Shown in pieces: positions 8,704-19,256 of a stretch of DNA of 64,000 nt (its first letter is position 1; each line of letters opens with the position of its first letter). Position numbers and translations under genes: made by a program. Under the pieces are notes generated by a model. It saw only the letters and a list, made by a program, of their open reading frames with translations. It did no database searches and was not told the DNA's origin. The stretch is from Rhodoferax sp. WC2427 (GTDB lineage Bacteria; Pseudomonadota; Gammaproteobacteria; Burkholderiales; Burkholderiaceae_C): assembly GCF_040822085.1 (NCBI RefSeq), contig NZ_CP162006.1, positions 3,472,001 to 3,536,000 of the forward strand, given 5' to 3'.

Positions 8704-8970
8704 ATGCCTGCTTCTACCTCCCCATCGTCCGCTTCTTCCCAGTACGCAGGCCCTAACTGGAGCACCTCGTCGTTCCACGATGCCACCGCCAGCCAGCCCA
8801 TGGAACTGGCCGCGCTGGGTGAACACCTGAGCCAGTGCCAGGGTGAAAACCGGCGCTGGTCTACCCTGCGCCATGTGGGCAATACGGTTCATGGCTTTGC
8901 CGCCTCGCGATTTGTAACCACCCTGGCCGTTGCAGCCCTCCTGATCGGTGCCACCTTGTTGGCGCTGTAA
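8704..8970 (+). CDS. Small single-span membrane protein of unknown function
   Basis: The 88-residue product begins at 8704 after a TGGAGAA ribosome site. Residues 1-60 are polar, rich in Ser, Ala and Gln; residues about 68-88 (SRFVTTLAVAALLIGATLLAL) form a C-terminal hydrophobic helix, so it is probably tail-anchored in the inner membrane. I do not recognise a family. Only three bases separate its stop from the start of the glucan synthase gene, so the two are co-transcribed; it may be an accessory subunit (inference). Confidence 0.65.
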   Translation: MPASTSPSSASSQYAGPNWSTSSFHDATASQPMELAALGEHLSQCQGENRRWSTLRHVGNTVHGFAASRFVTTLAVAALLIGATLLAL

Positions 8971-8973
8971 GGC

Positions 8974-11900
8974 ATGGCGACCGATCTGTTGCGCCTGGTG
9001 CCCGGTGCATCCCCCATCCTGTGCCAAATGCTGGACGGGGTGCGAGGCCCGGTGCTAGCGCCGATACGGTCTGAAATTTTTGGCCTGCAGCGCTTTGCCC
9101 AGCATGGCCGCAGCCTGGGGGAGACGCACCGCGCAGAGCGGCTCAGTCTGCGCGCTGCCCTTTTTTTTCCGCGCCTGCGCGACAACATCCATGCGCTGGC
9201 CGAAGCCCACCGCTACATTGGCATCCAGGCCGCCACGGGCTATGACGTCAGCCCGGCAGCCGAGTGGCTGTTGGACAACTTCCATTTGATCGAAGCCCAG
9301 CTGGAAGAAATCCATGCCGGGCTGCCACGCAGCTACTTCCGCACCCTGCCTGTGCTGCAGGACGAGCCGCTGGCCGGGTTGCCACGGGTCTACGGCATCG
9401 CCTGGGCCTTTGTGGCGCACACCGATGGCGCGTTTGACGAGACGCTGCTGGTGCATTTTCTCAGCGCCTACCAGGAGACCCGCGAGCTGAACCTGGCCGA
9501 GATGTGGGCCCTGCCCACCACGCTGCGGGTGGTGCTGGTGGAGAACCTGCGCCGCCTGGCCGAGCGTGTGGCCACTAACAAGGCTGCCCGCGAAGTTGCC
9601 AACCTGTGCTGCGACCACCTCGCGACCACCTCTATCGCGACCCTGGACGGATTGTTGGCACTGATGCACCAACGTGGTGTGGGCAGGATGTTTCTTACCC
9701 AGATCGCCCTGCGCCTGCAAGACAACCGCAAAACCGCCAATTCCGAGGTGCATGACTGGCTGCATGCAGCCCTGCCCGACTTTGCCGCCGCCCAGACCCA
9801 GCACAACGTGGACCAGGCCGCCGACAACCTGAGCGTGAGCAACGCCGTGAAGTCGCTGCGTGCCATCGGTGATGCCGACTGGCCAGACATCGTGGCCCGC
9901 ACCAGCCTGCTGATGCAGCGCATGCTGGCCTCCCCCATCTTTGAGGCCGAGCACCCGCGCACCCGCGATGCCACTTTGCATGGCATTGAGCGCCTGGCCA
10001 AACGCAGCGGCCACAGCGAGGCTTCGGTGGCCCAAACCCTGCTGGGGCTGATGCAGACCGGCAACCCGTTCGATACCGCCACCAGCGTACCCAGTTACTG
10101 GCTGGAGGGCGCGGGCCGCCCGGTGCTGGTCAAATCACTGGGGCTGCGCGAGGGCGCCGCAGTGCTGTGGCGCAACTTCATCCACCGCGCCGCCCTGCCC
10201 GCCTATCTGGGCGCTTTGGGCCTGGGCACGCTGGGCCTGGTGGTCTGGATGCTATACCACTCCACCGGCGGGCTGGCCATGGCCCTGGTGATGGCGGCGC
10301 TGATGCTGTTTCCGGCCTCGGAAGCCATGGTGGCCATCATCAACCGGCTGATCAGCGAATCGGTGCGCCCACAGCACCTGCCGCGCCTGGGTCTGCTGGA
10401 CGGCATACCGCCTGCGCACCGGGTGCTGGTGGTGATTCCGGCCATGCTCGACAGCGTGGCATCGGCCCACGCCCTGGTGCACCGGCTGCACCTGCACTAC
10501 ATTGCCAACCCCGAGCCCTGCGCCCAGTTTGGCCTGCTGTCCGACTGGGTGGATGCCGATACCCAGCGCACCCCGGCCGATGCCGACCTGCTGTCGGCGG
10601 CCACGCAGCACATCAGCGCGCTGAACCAGCGCTACCCCACCCCCTTGGGTGCCGCCCCGCGCTTCATCCTGCTGCACCGGGAGCGCAGCTTCAGCCAGAC
10701 CGAGCAGCGCTGGATCGGCTGGGAGCGCAAGCGTGGCAAGCTGGAGCTCCTGGTCGATGCCATGGCCACCGATTCCGGCGCTGCCTTCATGTACCTGGGC
10801 GACACCTCGCGCATCGCGTCGCACACACCCTACATCGTCACCCTGGACAGCGACACGCAGCTGCCGCCGGGCCGTCTGCGTGAGCTGGTGGGTGTGGCGG
10901 CCCACCCGCACAATCTGCCCCGGCTGGATGCCAGCGGACGCAGCGTGGTGCAGGGCTATGGCATCCTGCAGCCGCGGGTGGCCACACCGCTGCCTGCGCG
11001 CAAGGATTTCACGCTGTACCACTGGTTGTTTGCCGGACAGTGCGGCATCGACCCCTACAGCGCGGCAACCTCCGAGGTCTACCAGGATGTGTTTGGCGAA
11101 GGCAGCTTTACCGGCAAGGGGCTGCTGCACGTGCAGGCCTTGCACGCCGTGCTGTCGGGTCGGCTGCCCGAGGGCCAGGTGCTCAGCCACGACCTGCTGG
11201 AAGGTTCGCTGGCGCGCTGCGCCGCCGTGACCGACATCAGTGTGATCGAGGACGCGCCCTTCCACGCCGACGTGGCGGCCTCGCGGGTGCACCGCTGGAC
11301 GCGCGGCGACTGGCAACTGCTGGCGATTCTGCTCAACTCCGGGCGCTACCCGCTGCCGGGTATCAACGTCTGGAAGATGTTTGACAACCTGCGCCGCTCG
11401 CTGGTGGCACCGGCGTCCCTGGTCTTGCTGCTGTTGGCGCTGTGTACCCCTACGCTGTCGCCCTGGGCCGCACTGGCCCTGGTGGCGGCGGCATTTTCTG
11501 CCGGGCCGCTGATGGGCGCGGTGGCGGGCTTCTCACCCAGCCGCGACGACCTGGCCATGCGCCACTTTTACCGCCAGGCCGGGGCCGACCTGGCCCGCAC
11601 CCTGTGGGGCGGGCTGTGGCACGTGGCCCAGTTGCTGATGCACGCCCTGCTGGCGGTGGACGCGATTGCCCGGGCGCTGTACCGCATGTTTGTAAGCCAC
11701 CGCTACCTGCTGCAATGGACCACGGCGGCGGCGGCCCAGGCCCAGGCCAGGACCCATTTGCCCAGCTTGCTGCGCACGCACTGGAGCCTGCCGGTGGTGG
11801 CGCTGCTGTTGCTGGCCGGACTGCTGGCCGTAGGCACGCTGCACCCGGCCCTGGCCACCGTGCTGTGTCTGCTGTGGGCCGCGTCGCCGGTGTGGATCTG

Positions 11901-14900
11901 GTGGACCAGCCGCCCCCGCGCCAGCAGCGAAGATGCGCGCCTGCCCGCCGCCGACCTGGCGCGGCTGAACGCCATTGCCCGCGACACCTGGCGCTGGTTT
12001 GAGCGCTGCATCGGCCCTGAAGACAACTACCTGCCGCCCGACAACCTGCAAACCGTGCCGGTGGACATGCTGGCACACCGCACCTCGCCCACCAATATCG
12101 GCCTGTACCTGCTGAGCACGGCCTGCGCCCGCCAGTTTGGCTGGATCGGCACGCAAGACCTGCTGGAGCGGCTGGAGGCCACACTGGCCACGCTGGGCCG
12201 CATGCAGCGCCACCGGGGCCACTTCTACAACTGGTACGACACGCAGACCTGTGCGCCGCTGCTGCCGCTGTATGTGTCCGCCGTCGATAGCGGCAACCTC
12301 AGCGGGCATCTGCTGGCCGTGGCCCAGGCCTGCCGGGAGATGGCGGCTGCGCCACACAACACCAAGGCCGCCCACTGCGCCCTCATGGCTTCGCGCCACC
12401 GCATCGCCCCGCTGCTGGCAGCCCGTAGCAGCCTGGCACCTGCCCAGCGCGAACAATTGCGCTGGATGCTGGCCGACCACCGCGCCACCCGCACGTCCGC
12501 CGAAAAAGACCTGGGAGACCACACCCAGACCGACGGCCCACGGCTGCTGGCGCTGGCGCACAGCATGGAGCACCTGGCCTGGTCGGCCGACTTCCGCTTT
12601 CTGTACCACCGCAAACGCAACCTGCTGCATATCGGCTACCGGGTGGCCGAGCAGCAACTGGACGCGGGCTTCTACGATCTGCTGGCCTCCGAATCGCGAT
12701 TGACCAGCCTGCTGGCGATTGCCAAGGGCGATGTGCCGGTGCGCCACTGGGCGTCGCTGGGCAGGCCGTTTTACGCCACTGGCACAAATGCCGGTCTGCG
12801 TTCGTGGTCGGGCTCGATGTTCGAGTACCTGATGCCCACCCTGGTACTGGTCGAGCCCCCCGGCAGCGTGCTGCAGGAGGCTTGCCACGCGGCGCTGCAA
12901 GAGCAGATCGCCTACGCCCAGGCGCACAGCGTGCCCTGGGGGATTTCCGAGTCGGCCTATGCCGGGCAGGACCACACCCTGGCCTACCAGTACGCGCCGC
13001 AGGGCGTGCCCCGGCTGGCACTGCGCCGCACCCCGATCGATGAGCTGGTGATCGCTCCCTATGCCACTGGGCTCGCAGTGCAGGTGGCACCAGCACTGGC
13101 AGCTGCGAATTTTGTAGCACTGGAAAATCTGGGAACGCACGGACGCTACGGTTTCATCGAGGCACTGGACTTCACCCCGGCACGCCAGGCCGACGGCGAA
13201 GGGTTCACACCGGTCTACACCTTCATGGCCCACCACCAGGGCATGACCCTGGTGGCCCTGGCAAACGTGCTGCTGGACGGCCCGGCCCAGCGCTGGGGCA
13301 TGGCCAACCCCTCGATCGAGGCGGTGGCTTCCCTGCTGCACGAACGTGCGCCGCGCGAGGTCTCGCTGCTGAACGCCCCTCCGGCAGGGCCCCCCACGCA
13401 GCTGATGCAGCAGCGGGCCCCCGGCCTGCTGCGCGAAGTGGTGCCTGGCACCGCCGCGCTGGAGCCCACGCACCTGCTGTCCAACGGGCGCTACCACGTG
13501 GCGCTGCGGGCCAATGGCGCGGGCTGGAGCCGGCGCGGCAGTACCGGCATTACCCGCTGGCGCGACGATGCGCTGCGCGATGCCTTCGGCAGTTTCTTCT
13601 ACCTGCGCTGGGGCACTGACCAGCCGCTGGTGTCCATCACCCAGCACCCGGCACCCGACCCGGCCGCCAGCTACCACAGCACCTTCCACGCCGACCGGGT
13701 GTGCTTTGATGCCGAGTGGCCCGGTGTGCAGACGCACACCACGGTGTGGGTCAGCCCCGAGGACGACATCGAGTTCCGCCAGGTGGAGCTGCGCAACCTG
13801 GGCGACCAGCCGCTGGAGATCGAACTGGTATCGGCCTTTGAAGTCACCCTGTCGGACGCACGGGCGGACGAGGCGCACCCGGCCTTCACCAACCTGTTCA
13901 TCCGCGCCCAATGGCAGGCCGAAGACCAGGCGCTGGTGTTCGAGCGCACACCGCGCCTGCCCACCGAACAGGCCTTGCAAGCGGCCCACTTCATGGCCGA
14001 TACCGACCCGCAGGTGCTGGGCATACGCATCCAGACCGACCGCCAGCACTGGCTGGGCCGCAACCGCGATGCCAGCCAGCCATTGGCCCGCATGGATGCC
14101 CCACCCGCCACCGCCCGCGCGCTCGACACCGGGCTGGACCCGGTCTGTGCCATGGCCGTGCGGCTGCGGATTGCCCCCCATGGCAAGGCCCGGCTGACCT
14201 TTGCCACCGCCGCATCGGACAACGCCGATACCCTGCAGGCGGTGATCGACAAGTACCGCCAGCACATCCACGTCAAGCGCTCATCGCTGATGTCGGCCAC
14301 GCTGACGGGCATCCGCCTGCGCACCTGGGGTTTGGCACCCGACAGCCTGGTGGCCATCCAGACCCTGACCAGCGCCATGGCGTTGAGCCTGGCCCGCCCC
14401 ACGGTGCGCACCACGCCCGACGGCATGGCCCCGGTGAGCGACCGGCGGCTGCTGTGGCGCTTTGGCATCTCGGGCGACCGCCCCATTCTGCTGGTGTCTG
14501 CCAGTGCCATGGAAGGCCTGGGCCTGCTGCGTGCCCTGGCCCAGGCGCTGAGGCTGTGGTCCTGGGGTGGCCTGGGCTGCGACCTGGTGGTGGTGAACGC
14601 CGAGCCCGCGTCGTACCTGATGGCGCTGCACCGCGAGATCGGCATCCTGCGCGACCGCCATGCGGCTGACCGGGGCGGCGAGTCCGCCCCCACCACGATG
14701 TATTTGCTACGGGCCGATGAACTGACCCCCGACGAGTTCAGCACCTTGCACGCCCAGGCCCGCGTGCGCCTGCTGGCCGATGGCCGCCCGCTGCTGCACC
14801 ATGTGCTGGCCTGGACTGCTTTGCACGAGCAGGCTCGGCAAACCCGCGAATCCGAGTTCACCCTGGCGGTGCCGCTGGTGCCACACCGCACCCAAGCCGT

Positions 14901-17319
14901 ACCGGCGCCCACCGGTGTATTCACCGCCGACGGTGACTTCCGCTTCGATGTCAGCCCCGCCTTGCGCACCGTACGCCCATGGACCAATGTGCTGGCGAAT
15001 CCGGCCTTTGGGGCGCACATCACCGAAGCCGGTGGTGGCTACAGCTGGGGCATGAACAGCCGTCTGAACCAGCTCACCACCTGGTCCAACGACCCGGTGG
15101 GCGACACGCCTTCGGAATGGTTTTTCCTGCAGGACCGCAAGACGATGGAGGTGTGGAGCATCGCCCCCAACGCCTGGGCCGACCCGCAAGCCGTTTACCA
15201 CGTAGTGCACGGCCAGGGCAGCACCACCATCCGCCACCGCCGGGGCGACGTCGACGTCGCCGTCACCTGGTGCGTGGACCCCGACACCTCCGTCAAGCAC
15301 GTGCGGATCCACACCATCAACCGAGGCCACCGCACGCTGCACCTGCGCATCGTCGGCATGGCCGAATGGCTGATGGGGGCCAACCGCGGTGACCGCAGCA
15401 GTGTGCACATGGGCGTGTTCCAGCACGCTGACACCACCGCACTGCTGTGCACCCAGCGTGAGCGCAGCGCGGGCTTTGGCGAGGGTACGGCGTTCCTGGC
15501 GCTGGCAGGCGAGGCCAACCACCCGGTGGAGGACTGGACCTGCGACCGGCGCGAATGCTTTGATGCCCGTGGCCGCCTGGTGCTGCCCGACCACCTTGGC
15601 CAGGCTACCGGTGCCGGGCTGGACCCCTGCGCCGCGTTGTCCACCACGCTGCAACTGGCCGCGGGCGACACCGCCGACCGGGTGTTTCTGCTGGGCTTTG
15701 CCGCCAATCCGCTGCTGGCCCGCAAGGTGGTGGTGCAGGCCGCTGCGTTCAACGCTCCCGAGCGCCTGGCTTTGGCGCGCGCCCATTGGGACAGGCTGCT
15801 GGGGGCTACCGTGGTGGCCACGCCCGACCCGCTATTCGATGCCATGGTGAACCATTGGCTGCTGTACCAAACGGTGGCCTGCCGCCTGTGGGCCAAGTCC
15901 GGCTTCTACCAGGCCGGTGGGGCCACGGGCTTTCGCGACCAGCTGCAAGACGCCATGGCGCTGGCCTGGGCCGCACCCGGCATGCTGCGCGAGCAAATCA
16001 CCGTATGTGCGGCCCGCCAGTTCCCGGAAGGCGACGTGCAGCACTGGTGGCACGCCCCCAACGGTGCCGGGGTGCGCACCCATTTCTCGGACGACCTGCT
16101 ATGGCTCCCGCACGCCTGCGCCCACTATTTGCGCAGCACAGGCGATGCCTCGCTGCTGGAGGTGCAAGTCCCCTTCCTGGAAGGCGCGGGCATCCCGGCA
16201 GGGGCCGAAGACGCCTACTACACGCCCGATATTGGCATGGAGACGGCCACGGTATTCGAGCATGCCGCGCGCACCATCGACCGCAGCCTGGCGGTGGGTA
16301 CGCACGGCCTGCCGCTGATGGGCAGCGGCGACTGGAATGACGGCATGAACCGCGTCGGCATCGAGGGCCGGGGCGAATCGGTGTGGTTGGGCTGGTTCCT
16401 GTGCCGGGTGGTGGCCGAATTTGCGCCGCTGGCCCATGCACGCGGCGACACGGCCCGGGCCGAGCGCTGGGAGGCCGCCGCCGAGGGCTGGAAGGCCGCT
16501 TTGGTCGGGCCCGCGTGGGACGGCCAGTGGTTCAAGCGCGCGTTTTTTGACAACGGCGAAGCCCTGGGCTCGCACGCCAACCCGGAAGCCCGGATCGATC
16601 TGATCGCCCAGGCCTGGGCCGTGCTATCCCACGCCGCCCCGGTGGCTCTGCAACGCATCGCACTGACCGCCATGGACGAGCACCTGGTGGACCCCCAAGC
16701 CGGCCTCATCAAGCTGCTGGATCCGCCGCTGGCGCAGGCTGTGCCCAGCGCAGGCTACATCCAGGCCTACCCACCAGGCGTGCGGGAAAACGGTGGCCAG
16801 TATTCGCATGCCGGGGTCTGGGCGATGATGGCGCAGGCGGCCTTTGTGCAGAGCCAGCCCGACAGCAGCGTGGCAGAGCGGGATACCGCCTACCGCTATT
16901 TCACCTACCTGAACCCGGCCCACCGGGCCAGCAACCCGGCCCACAACGCCGCCTACGGCATTGAACCGTATGTGATGGCCGGTGACGTGTACACCCAGCC
17001 GCCCTATGTGGGGCGCGGGGGCTGGAGCTGGTACACCGGCTCGGCCGCGTGGATGCACCGCGCCGCCATCGCCTCGATCTTCGGGCTGGAGCAAGGCGCG
17101 GATACGCTGTGCTTCACGCCTTGTCTGCCATCGCACTGGCCGCAGGCCGAGATGACGCTGCGCCGGGGCGAACGCAGCATGCGCTTCATCCTGACCCGCG
17201 GCGCACCGGATGCGGTGCTGGCGGCCAACGCACCATCGAACGCCCGGCTTTTGCGCGTAGGTGAGCCACTGCACTGGGCAGGGCTGGCCGCGCAGAGCTG
17301 CTTCGTCATCCCCCTATGA
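8974..17319 (+). CDS. ndvB: Cyclic beta-1,2-glucan synthase (NdvB/Cgs type)
   Basis: At 2781 residues this matches the size of cyclic beta-1,2-glucan synthases (about 2800). An N-terminal region precedes a membrane block (about 412-458) and a GT84-type glycosyltransferase with DSD at 625-627 and HRWTRGDWQ near 770. More membrane segments lie at about 805-870 and 930-980. A glycoamylase-like segment (GHFYNWYDT, near 1080) follows, then two GH94-related modules ending in a phosphorylase-type catalytic domain with GDWNDGM at 2452-2458. These enzymes start, extend, trim and cyclise the glucan at the inner membrane for release to the periplasm, where it serves in osmotic adaptation. No ndvA-type exporter gene is adjacent. 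The start follows the upstream stop by three bases. Confidence 0.92.
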   Translation: MATDLLRLVPGASPILCQMLDGVRGPVLAPIRSEIFGLQRFAQHGRSLGETHRAERLSLRAALFFPRLRDNIHALAEAHRYIGIQAATGYDVSPAAEWLLDNFHLIEAQLEEIHAGLPRSYFRTLPVLQDEPLAGLPRVYGIAWAFVAHTDGAFDETLLVHFLSAYQETRELNLAEMWALPTTLRVVLVENLRRLAERVATNKAAREVANLCCDHLATTSIATLDGLLALMHQRGVGRMFLTQIALRLQDNRKTANSEVHDWLHAALPDFAAAQTQHNVDQAADNLSVSNAVKSLRAIGDADWPDIVARTSLLMQRMLASPIFEAEHPRTRDATLHGIERLAKRSGHSEASVAQTLLGLMQTGNPFDTATSVPSYWLEGAGRPVLVKSLGLREGAAVLWRNFIHRAALPAYLGALGLGTLGLVVWMLYHSTGGLAMALVMAALMLFPASEAMVAIINRLISESVRPQHLPRLGLLDGIPPAHRVLVVIPAMLDSVASAHALVHRLHLHYIANPEPCAQFGLLSDWVDADTQRTPADADLLSAATQHISALNQRYPTPLGAAPRFILLHRERSFSQTEQRWIGWERKRGKLELLVDAMATDSGAAFMYLGDTSRIASHTPYIVTLDSDTQLPPGRLRELVGVAAHPHNLPRLDASGRSVVQGYGILQPRVATPLPARKDFTLYHWLFAGQCGIDPYSAATSEVYQDVFGEGSFTGKGLLHVQALHAVLSGRLPEGQVLSHDLLEGSLARCAAVTDISVIEDAPFHADVAASRVHRWTRGDWQLLAILLNSGRYPLPGINVWKMFDNLRRSLVAPASLVLLLLALCTPTLSPWAALALVAAAFSAGPLMGAVAGFSPSRDDLAMRHFYRQAGADLARTLWGGLWHVAQLLMHALLAVDAIARALYRMFVSHRYLLQWTTAAAAQAQARTHLPSLLRTHWSLPVVALLLLAGLLAVGTLHPALATVLCLLWAASPVWIWWTSRPRASSEDARLPAADLARLNAIARDTWRWFERCIGPEDNYLPPDNLQTVPVDMLAHRTSPTNIGLYLLSTACARQFGWIGTQDLLERLEATLATLGRMQRHRGHFYNWYDTQTCAPLLPLYVSAVDSGNLSGHLLAVAQACREMAAAPHNTKAAHCALMASRHRIAPLLAARSSLAPAQREQLRWMLADHRATRTSAEKDLGDHTQTDGPRLLALAHSMEHLAWSADFRFLYHRKRNLLHIGYRVAEQQLDAGFYDLLASESRLTSLLAIAKGDVPVRHWASLGRPFYATGTNAGLRSWSGSMFEYLMPTLVLVEPPGSVLQEACHAALQEQIAYAQAHSVPWGISESAYAGQDHTLAYQYAPQGVPRLALRRTPIDELVIAPYATGLAVQVAPALAAANFVALENLGTHGRYGFIEALDFTPARQADGEGFTPVYTFMAHHQGMTLVALANVLLDGPAQRWGMANPSIEAVASLLHERAPREVSLLNAPPAGPPTQLMQQRAPGLLREVVPGTAALEPTHLLSNGRYHVALRANGAGWSRRGSTGITRWRDDALRDAFGSFFYLRWGTDQPLVSITQHPAPDPAASYHSTFHADRVCFDAEWPGVQTHTTVWVSPEDDIEFRQVELRNLGDQPLEIELVSAFEVTLSDARADEAHPAFTNLFIRAQWQAEDQALVFERTPRLPTEQALQAAHFMADTDPQVLGIRIQTDRQHWLGRNRDASQPLARMDAPPATARALDTGLDPVCAMAVRLRIAPHGKARLTFATAASDNADTLQAVIDKYRQHIHVKRSSLMSATLTGIRLRTWGLAPDSLVAIQTLTSAMALSLARPTVRTTPDGMAPVSDRRLLWRFGISGDRPILLVSASAMEGLGLLRALAQALRLWSWGGLGCDLVVVNAEPASYLMALHREIGILRDRHAADRGGESAPTTMYLLRADELTPDEFSTLHAQARVRLLADGRPLLHHVLAWTALHEQARQTRESEFTLAVPLVPHRTQAVPAPTGVFTADGDFRFDVSPALRTVRPWTNVLANPAFGAHITEAGGGYSWGMNSRLNQLTTWSNDPVGDTPSEWFFLQDRKTMEVWSIAPNAWADPQAVYHVVHGQGSTTIRHRRGDVDVAVTWCVDPDTSVKHVRIHTINRGHRTLHLRIVGMAEWLMGANRGDRSSVHMGVFQHADTTALLCTQRERSAGFGEGTAFLALAGEANHPVEDWTCDRRECFDARGRLVLPDHLGQATGAGLDPCAALSTTLQLAAGDTADRVFLLGFAANPLLARKVVVQAAAFNAPERLALARAHWDRLLGATVVATPDPLFDAMVNHWLLYQTVACRLWAKSGFYQAGGATGFRDQLQDAMALAWAAPGMLREQITVCAARQFPEGDVQHWWHAPNGAGVRTHFSDDLLWLPHACAHYLRSTGDASLLEVQVPFLEGAGIPAGAEDAYYTPDIGMETATVFEHAARTIDRSLAVGTHGLPLMGSGDWNDGMNRVGIEGRGESVWLGWFLCRVVAEFAPLAHARGDTARAERWEAAAEGWKAALVGPAWDGQWFKRAFFDNGEALGSHANPEARIDLIAQAWAVLSHAAPVALQRIALTAMDEHLVDPQAGLIKLLDPPLAQAVPSAGYIQAYPPGVRENGGQYSHAGVWAMMAQAAFVQSQPDSSVAERDTAYRYFTYLNPAHRASNPAHNAAYGIEPYVMAGDVYTQPPYVGRGGWSWYTGSAAWMHRAAIASIFGLEQGADTLCFTPCLPSHWPQAEMTLRRGERSMRFILTRGAPDAVLAANAPSNARLLRVGEPLHWAGLAAQSCFVIPL

Positions 17320-17329
17320 GTTCCTCCAA

Positions 17330-17881
17330 ATGACCACCCCTGACAACACCACCGAGAAGCTGCTCGGCCTGGCCTATGAAGCCATGGACGCGCAAACCCA
17401 GAAGGTCGCCACCCATATCGCCGGACGCAAGCACATTGCCCGCAATACCGCCACGGATCTGGACGACGACACCGCCTTTGGCGCACGCGCCGCCGATGCG
17501 GTGGCCCGCTTTGGCGGGTCGTGGACCTTCATTCTGCTGTTCTTGGCGGTGCTGGTGGTGTGGGTGGTCATGAACGTGTTTCTGCTGGTGCGCTGGAACG
17601 CGGTATTCGACCCCTACCCGTTCATTTTGCTGAACCTGTTTTTGTCGATGCTGGCGGCAGTACAGGCTCCGATCATCCTGATGTCGCAAAACCGCCAGGC
17701 GGTCAAGGACCGGCTGCACGCCGAGCACGACTACGAGGTCAACCTCAAGGCCGAGCTGGAGATCATGCTGCTACACGAAAAGATCGACTTGCTGCGCCAG
17801 GACCAGTGGGCCGAGCTGCTGGACATCCAGAAAGAACAGCTGCAGCTTTTGTCCCATCTGAAAGACAAAGTGACAAGCTAG
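17330..17881 (+). CDS. DUF1003 membrane protein
   Basis: The 183-residue protein has a soluble N-terminus, two adjacent membrane helices (about residues 63-85, FILLFLAVLVVWVVMNVFLL, and 98-120, FILLNLFLSMLAAVQAPIIL) and a charged, probably coiled C-terminus. The FDPYPFILLNLFLS and QAPIILMSQNRQ segments mark the DUF1003 family. Its role is not known; family members often lie beside stress genes. The start at 17330 is picked because upstream codons overlap the end of the glucan synthase; the gap is only 10 bp, so it belongs to the same operon. Confidence 0.85.
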   Translation: MTTPDNTTEKLLGLAYEAMDAQTQKVATHIAGRKHIARNTATDLDDDTAFGARAADAVARFGGSWTFILLFLAVLVVWVVMNVFLLVRWNAVFDPYPFILLNLFLSMLAAVQAPIILMSQNRQAVKDRLHAEHDYEVNLKAELEIMLLHEKIDLLRQDQWAELLDIQKEQLQLLSHLKDKVTS

Positions 17882-18017
17882 CCGACATGCCCATGCGGTG
17901 CCGTCCTACACCGCCTAGCGGTCCAGGCCGATAGGCCGCAGCAATGCCCGGTTTTAAAGTTCAGGCATCGGTTTGGTAGTACCTCACCCCCCAGAACCGA
18001 CCAACCAAGGAACCACG

Positions 18018-18590
18018 ATGGCCGCCAAGATTGAACCTACGAATGTCACGCAATTGCCGACCCCTAGCGGTGATCGCATGGTGTTGAACGAAGCTGCACT
18101 CGGTGCCGCCCGCCGCAGCCTGGACCAAGGTGCTGTCAACCCCAGTTACGGTCCGTGGCGCGAAGACATCATCCAGTTGCTGAACGATTCGTTGGCCACC
18201 GAACTGGTGTGCGTGCTGCGCTACAAGCGCCACCACTTCACCGCCGAGGGCCTGGCTTCCTCCGCGATTGCCGCTGAATTTCTGGTGCATGCCACGGCAG
18301 AGTCAGGCCACGCCGACCGCCTGGCCCAGCGCATTGTGCAACTCGGCGGAGAGCCCGACTTCTCGCCGGATTCGCTCACCAAGCGCAGCCATGCCGCTTA
18401 CGACGATTCGAAAGAACTGAAAGAAATGATCAAAGCCAATCTGGTGGCTGAGCGCGTAGCCATTGAAGCCTACAGCCAGATGATTGCCATGATTGGTGAC
18501 AAGGATTCCACCACCCGCCGTTTACTTGAAGACATTCTCAGCGACGAGCAGGAGCATGCCGAAGAGCTCAAGGACTGGCTGGTCGTCTAG
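18018..18590 (+). CDS. Ferritin-like (bacterioferritin-type) protein
   Basis: The 190-residue product is a four-helix ferritin-like protein. Candidate metal ligands are spread as expected: E in NDSLATELVCVLRYKRHHF, E and H in ATAESGHADRLAQR, E in NLVAERVAIEAYSQM and the E..H pair in SDEQEHAEEL. It resembles bacterioferritin-related proteins that bind iron and limit peroxide damage; the heme-ligating methionine of true Bfr is not evident. An AAGGA ribosome site precedes the ATG at 18018. The 136-bp upstream gap contains a GTCCTACACCG box at 17903, so it may have its own promoter. Confidence 0.82.
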   Translation: MAAKIEPTNVTQLPTPSGDRMVLNEAALGAARRSLDQGAVNPSYGPWREDIIQLLNDSLATELVCVLRYKRHHFTAEGLASSAIAAEFLVHATAESGHADRLAQRIVQLGGEPDFSPDSLTKRSHAAYDDSKELKEMIKANLVAERVAIEAYSQMIAMIGDKDSTTRRLLEDILSDEQEHAEELKDWLVV

Positions 18591-18663
18591 CGTTTTAGCC
18601 CTGGCTGGTGGGGCCATTCACCATGCCAAACCCAACTTTTTTTTACCAACTGGAGTATCCAAA

Positions 18664-18984
18664 ATGAAACTGAACATCCGCACCACGCTCGCCGCTTCCA
18701 TCACCGCCATCGTTTTGCTGACCACCGCCGGCTGTGCCGTCACCCGTGGCCAAGAGACTGTGGGCGCCTATGTGGATGACTCCGCAGTGACCACCAGCGT
18801 CAAAGCCCGCTTTGTGGACAACAAGGAAGTGGACGCATCGGCCATCAGCGTGGAAACCCTGAACGGCACCGTGATGCTTTCCGGTTTTGCCAAGAGCCTG
18901 AACGAAAAAGCCACCGCCGAGAGCATTGCCCGCAATGTCAAGGGCGTGAAGGCTGTGAAGAACGCGATTGCGATCCGTCCTTAA
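18664..18984 (+). CDS. BON-domain lipoprotein
   Basis: The 106-residue protein has a lipoprotein signal peptide ending in TTAGC (Cys near residue 24), followed by one BON domain (AVTTSVKARFVDNKEVDASAI to GVKAVKNAIAIRP). BON proteins of the OsmY/DolP kind bind phospholipid and act in envelope integrity under osmotic stress. A CTGGAG ribosome site lies before the start. It sits between the ferritin-like and CsbD genes with short gaps, so is probably transcribed with them. Confidence 0.88.
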   Translation: MKLNIRTTLAASITAIVLLTTAGCAVTRGQETVGAYVDDSAVTTSVKARFVDNKEVDASAISVETLNGTVMLSGFAKSLNEKATAESIARNVKGVKAVKNAIAIRP

Positions 18985-19015
18985 TTTTTTACCTACCAAC
19001 TGCAAGGAGATTGCT

Positions 19016-19234
19016 ATGAACTGGGACACCATTCAAGGGAACTGGAAACAGGCCACCGGCAAAGTCAAGGAGCAATGGGGCAAGCTGACCGACGACGATC
19101 TTGACGTGGTCGCCGGCAAGCGTGACCAGCTCGCAGGCAAAATCCAGGAGCGCTACGGCGTTGCCAAAGACGAAGCCGAAAAGCAGCTGTCTGACTGGGA
19201 AAAGAAGGCCAACGACGACGCCTGGTTCAAGTAA
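19016..19234 (+). CDS. CsbD-family stress protein
   Basis: The 72-residue acidic-basic helical protein shows the CsbD signature: MNWDTIQGNWKQATGKVKEQW, then GKLTDDDL and GKRDQLAGKIQERYG. Family members are general-stress proteins of unknown biochemical action, strongly induced by osmotic or stationary-phase stress. An AAGGAGA ribosome site precedes the start at 19016. It is the last gene of the cluster and is followed by a strong terminator. Confidence 0.92.
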   Translation: MNWDTIQGNWKQATGKVKEQWGKLTDDDLDVVAGKRDQLAGKIQERYGVAKDEAEKQLSDWEKKANDDAWFK

Positions 19235-19256
19235 ACCCACGCAGGTCTGACACAAA

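Noticed and set aside
11533..14271. A 912-codon minus-strand frame inside the glucan synthase gene
   Set aside because: Antisense shadow in high-GC DNA; the plus frame has catalytic motifs and full family length.
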